Assembly (NCBI GenBank): GCA_964597305.1
Contig: CAZQWU010000047.1
Span: forward strand, 1-8,646
DNA from: UBA7398 sp964597305
GTDB lineage: Bacteria; Actinomycetota; Actinomycetes; Nanopelagicales; Nanopelagicaceae
Direction of reading: 5' to 3'
DNA: 8,646 nucleotides
The notes under the pieces: generated by a model
Databases searched by the model: none
Seen by the model: only the letters and a program-made list of their open reading frames with translations
Told to the model about the DNA's origin: nothing
Position numbers and translations under genes: made by a program
In this document: one piece after another, positions 5,758 to 8,646 of the stretch
Layout: every line of letters begins with the position of its first letter
How positions within the stretch are numbered: the stretch's first letter is position 1

Positions 5758-7185
5758 TTAAAACGAATACTTCGGTAGCGAAGGAATTCCTAACATCACA
5801 CCTCGTGCGTTCGACTCATCAATGCGAGCTTGATGGGCATCACCACCACGCGTCTGACGGTGCGAAATGGGCAACGCTTCAGAGGTGAGATAAAAAGGTT
5901 TTGCGGTATCGATTTTCAATTCAACGAGATCGCCATGTCGAATTGTCGGCGAGTGAGGAAAATGAACAAGTCGGAAATCACGAGTTTTACCTGACATCTG
6001 ACCATTTTCTCCAGAGTCAGCGACGAGTACCTCGACAGTTTTACCTACCACAGCGTTATTCATCTCTTGTGAAATATCACGTTGAAGCGCAAGTAATCGG
6101 TCGTAACGTTCGGCGACCACTTCTGGCGCTACTTGATCAGGCATCGTCGCCGCAGGCGTGCCAGGACGTTTGGAATATTGAAATGTATAGGCAGTCATAA
6201 ATTTCGCTTGTGAATACACATCAAGTGTTGCTTGGAAATCTTCCTCGGTTTCCCCGGGAAATCCGACGATGATGTCAGTGGTAATCGATGACTCGGGCAT
6301 TGCCTCTCGAACTTTTTCAATGATTGATAAGTAGCGATCAGATCGATAGGAACGGCGCATCGCCTGCAAAATGGCGTTGGAACCTGATTGGAGTGGCATA
6401 TGAAGATGCGGCATGACATTAGGGGTTTGCGCCATTGCCTCAATAACATCATCAGTGAAATCACGAGGATGCGGTGACATAAAACGAACCCGATCGAGCC
6501 CTTCAACTTTTCCACATTCGCGAAGCAGGGAAGCAAATGCACCTCGATCACCAAAATCCACACCGTAGGCATTCACATTCTGACCTAATAAGGTAATTTC
6601 ATTTACTCCTTGCGCAACAAGTGCGCGCACTTCACGGATGATCTCATCGGCGCGACGATCTTTCTCGCGGCCACGCAATTGCGGAACGATGCAGAAGGTG
6701 CAGGTGTTATTACACCCCACCGAAATTGAAACCCACGCTGAAAATGCTGAGTGTCGACGTGCTGGAAGTGTCGATGGAAAATGTTCGAGACCTTCCAGAA
6801 TTTCAATTTGTGCTTCCTCTTCAACCCGCGCACGCTCTAAAAGAGTTGGTAACGAGCCAACGTTATGAGTTCCAAATACCACGTCAACGTACGGCGCTCG
6901 CTGAAGAATTTCACCTTGATCTTTTTGAGCTAAACATCCGCCAATTGCAATCTGCATCTCTGGTCGTTCTCGTTTCATCGGTGCGAGAAAGCTCAGGTGT
7001 CCATAGAGTTTGTTATCAGCATTTTCACGAACCGCACAGGTATTAAAAACTACGAGATCTGGATCAATTCCGCCCTGCGCTGGGATATACCCGGCAGCAT
7101 CGAGCGAACCCGCAATACGCTCGGAGTCGTGAACATTCATCTGACAGCCAAGTGTCTGGATGACATAGGTACGCGGTGCGGACAT
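5758..7185 (-). CDS. miaB: tRNA-2-methylthio-N6-dimethylallyladenosine synthase
   Basis: MiaB is a radical-SAM methylthiotransferase that converts i6A37 in tRNA to ms2i6A37 using two iron-sulfur clusters. The 475-residue product has the N-terminal methylthiotransferase domain with cluster cysteines C14 (TLGCQMN), C50 (NTCAVRE) and C84 (GGCLAQ). The radical-SAM motif is C158-x3-C162-x2-C165 in GCNNTCTFCIVP, with LLGQNVNAYG (199-208), HMPLQSGS (262-269) and TDIIVGFPGET (303-313). A TRAM domain (about 373-436) follows. The C-terminal tail (SHRQTRGGDA, then GVMLGIPSLP) resembles the extra tail of actinobacterial MiaB. It starts 21 bp after recX, with no obvious Shine-Dalgarno, and sits directly before miaA. 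Confidence 0.98.
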   Translation of the reverse strand: MSAPRTYVIQTLGCQMNVHDSERIAGSLDAAGYIPAQGGIDPDLVVFNTCAVRENADNKLYGHLSFLAPMKRERPEMQIAIGGCLAQKDQGEILQRAPYVDVVFGTHNVGSLPTLLERARVEEEAQIEILEGLEHFPSTLPARRHSAFSAWVSISVGCNNTCTFCIVPQLRGREKDRRADEIIREVRALVAQGVNEITLLGQNVNAYGVDFGDRGAFASLLRECGKVEGLDRVRFMSPHPRDFTDDVIEAMAQTPNVMPHLHMPLQSGSNAILQAMRRSYRSDRYLSIIEKVREAMPESSITTDIIVGFPGETEEDFQATLDVYSQAKFMTAYTFQYSKRPGTPAATMPDQVAPEVVAERYDRLLALQRDISQEMNNAVVGKTVEVLVADSGENGQMSGKTRDFRLVHFPHSPTIRHGDLVELKIDTAKPFYLTSEALPISHRQTRGGDAHQARIDESNARGVMLGIPSLPKYSF

Positions 7186-7206
7186 AGCCGCAATGGTAGT
7201 TACTTT

Positions 7207-7704
7207 TTACCGTGGGGAAATCTCAAGATCGCGCATTACGCGAGCGATAAGTTCAAGGTCAAATCCCTTGCGAGCAAGGGCGCTGTGAACACGGCGGTAG
7301 ATTGTGGCTGGCTCTAGCCGTGAGGCAGAATTCAATTTTCGTTCAGCGCAATGTCGGGCATTTGCGTATTCATCGTCGCTATTAATTTCTGAAAGAGTTG
7401 CTTCGATAATGTCTGACGAGATGCCTTTTTCACGTAGTTCGGATGCAATGACGCGCTTTGATAATTTCTTTGCCCGCTGTCGAGATTCGCTCCATGCACG
7501 TGCAAACTCAACATCGTTAACATACCCACGCTCTTGCAATCGATAGAGGACTGCGTTGGCGATATCGTCGGGAATACCGCGCTTTTTTAAATGGGAAAAG
7601 AGCTCTCCCCTACTTTTGGCACGAGGCGCTAGCGCAATGAGCGCAATCGTCTCGGCTACTTGGTAGGGGTCGCTCGTAAGATCTTCGACTTTAGAAGTCG
7701 ACAT
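7207..7704 (-). CDS. recX: RecX, RecA regulatory protein
   Basis: RecX binds RecA filaments and limits their growth and activity. The product from the chosen start is 165 residues, built of the three-helix repeats of the family: AETIALIALAPRAKSRGELFSHLKKRGI (about 17-44), the central LQERGYVNDVEFARAW (56-71) with LREKGIS (90-96), and the C-terminal ALARKGFDLELIARVM (142-157). I chose the ATG at 7704, which begins MSTSKVEDL. It has GAGG at 7714-7717 nine bases upstream and overlaps the recA end by 14 bp. An upstream in-frame ATG at 7785 would add 27 residues inside recA and has no family support. Overlap with recA implies translational coupling and a fixed supply relative to RecA. Confidence 0.94.
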   Translation of the reverse strand: MSTSKVEDLTSDPYQVAETIALIALAPRAKSRGELFSHLKKRGIPDDIANAVLYRLQERGYVNDVEFARAWSESRQRAKKLSKRVIASELREKGISSDIIEATLSEINSDDEYANARHCAERKLNSASRLEPATIYRRVHSALARKGFDLELIARVMRDLEISPR

Positions 7705-8646
7705 CCGCTGCCGCCTCATCAATCGCAGCAACAAGTGCTGGATCGATATCTGAGACTGCGTAATGTGCGCGGATCTTCGCTTCAATATCGTTTGCCAGAT
7801 CAGGGTTATCGATAAGGAAGGAGCGCGAGTTCTCTTTACCTTGTCCTAACTGATCACCTTCATAGGTAAACCAAGCGCCAGACTTCTTGACGATTCCAAG
7901 ATCAACGCCAAGATCGAGTAATCCACCTTCACGCGAGATTCCAACACCGTAAAGAATGTCGAACTCTGCTTGTTTGAACGGGGGCGCCATCTTGTTCTTC
8001 ACAACTTTGACGCGAGTGCGGTTACCAACCGCTTCTTGGCCATCTTTCAACGTTTCAATTCTGCGAATATCGAGGCGAACTGAAGCGTAGAACTTAAGCG
8101 CTTTACCACCTGTTGTTGTCTCAGGTGATCCAAAGAAGACGCCAATTTTGTCGCGTAATTGGTTGATAAAGATTGCTGTTGTCTTTGATTGATGAAGTGC
8201 GCCGGTAATTTTGCGGAGCGCTTGCGACATTAATCGCGCTTGTAGACCCATATGGCTATCGCCCATTTCGCCTTCAATTTCAGCTCGTGGCACCAACGCT
8301 GCAACAGAGTCGACAACAACAATATCGAGCGCACCTGATCGGACTAACATGTCCATAATTTCAAGCGCTTGTTCGCCAGTATCGGGTTGTGAAACTAAGA
8401 GCGCATCGATATCAACGCCAAGTTTCTTTGCGTATTCGGCATCAAATGCGTGTTCGGCATCGATAAACGCTGCAATGCCACCGTTTTTCTGGGCGTTGGC
8501 AATTGCGGTCAACGCGAGGGTTGTCTTACCAGATGACTCAGGTCCGTAAATTTCAATCACACGACCACGTGGAAGGCCACCAATACCAAGGGCCATATCG
8601 AGAGTGATGGAGCCGGTTGAAATAACTTCAACAACAGCGTTTGTCC
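7691..8646 (-). CDS. recA: RecA recombinase, N-terminus cut by window edge
   Basis: RecA forms ATP-dependent filaments on single-stranded DNA, carries out strand exchange and triggers LexA self-cleavage. The frame is open to the right edge: about 317 residues are visible and roughly the first 30-40 are missing. Visible blocks are VISTGSITLDMALGIGGLPRGR at the edge, Walker A GPESSGKT (visible residues 34-41), the DAEHAFD region, Walker B LDIVVVDS (106-113), the L1 region around GEMGDSHMGLQARLMSQAL, and L2/allosteric FFGSPETTTGGKALKF. The C-terminus ends in an acidic tail, DEAAADVDF, typical of RecA. No intein interrupts the visible part. The Met at 8596 is internal and not the start. The promoter, and any SOS box, lie outside the window. 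recX follows with an overlap. Confidence 0.98.
   Translation of the reverse strand, partial: TNAVVEVISTGSITLDMALGIGGLPRGRVIEIYGPESSGKTTLALTAIANAQKNGGIAAFIDAEHAFDAEYAKKLGVDIDALLVSQPDTGEQALEIMDMLVRSGALDIVVVDSVAALVPRAEIEGEMGDSHMGLQARLMSQALRKITGALHQSKTTAIFINQLRDKIGVFFGSPETTTGGKALKFYASVRLDIRRIETLKDGQEAVGNRTRVKVVKNKMAPPFKQAEFDILYGVGISREGGLLDLGVDLGIVKKSGAWFTYEGDQLGQGKENSRSFLIDNPDLANDIEAKIRAHYAVSDIDPALVAAIDEAAADVDF

Noticed and set aside
8594..8596. Start of recA at the Met codon at 8594-8596
   Set aside because: Conserved RecA sequence (VEVISTGSITLD) continues in frame to the window edge, so this Met is internal.
1..8646. CRISPR array, insertion sequence, prophage, tRNA or other non-core cassette
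   Set aside because: No direct-repeat arrays, transposase motifs, terminal inverted repeats or tRNA-like sequence were seen. All large genes are conserved core genes in standard order.

Overview
The window is a compact, conserved stretch of chromosome from an actinobacterium. Gene order on the minus strand is recA, recX, miaB, miaA, dapF, hflX; then lexA on the plus strand; then a LysM membrane protein, nrdR and nrdJ on the minus strand. From established knowledge this is the order seen in Streptomyces and, in part, in Mycobacterium (recA-recX, lexA beside Rv2719c/ChiZ and nrdR). By eye the G+C is a little under half, low for the phylum. Together with short intergenic gaps this suggests a streamlined lineage, possibly a freshwater planktonic group such as Nanopelagicales (acI). 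That placement is inference.

Left part (1-1353): the 5' part of nrdJ, coding for the B12-dependent class II ribonucleotide reductase, runs off the left edge. nrdR, its ATP-cone/zinc-ribbon repressor, lies just upstream on the same strand, so the two probably form an nrdR-nrdJ operon. The 189-bp gap upstream of nrdR carries two NrdR-box-like sites whose starts are 31 bp apart, which suggests autoregulation of the operon.

Middle (1354-2526): a 116-residue membrane-anchored LysM protein and lexA are divergent. The 126 bp between them hold three LexA (SOS) boxes and two credible promoters. The lexA promoter places the transcription start on the A of the ATG, so lexA looks leaderless. The LysM gene sits where the SOS-induced cell-division regulators of other Gram-positives sit (YneA, DivS, ChiZ).

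Right part (2523-8646): hflX, dapF, miaA, miaB, recX and recA are packed head to tail, with gaps of 14, 11, 3 and 21 bp and a 14-bp overlap. They are probably read from a promoter upstream of recA, outside the window. hflX ends in the same TTAA as lexA, so two convergent genes share their stop codons. The cluster combines recombination/SOS (recA, recX), tRNA A37 modification (miaA, miaB), lysine/peptidoglycan precursor synthesis (dapF) and ribosome rescue (hflX).

I found no mobile element, CRISPR array, RNA gene or broken gene, and no undescribed system. The points of interest are regulatory: the shared SOS control region, the leaderless lexA and the NrdR sites.
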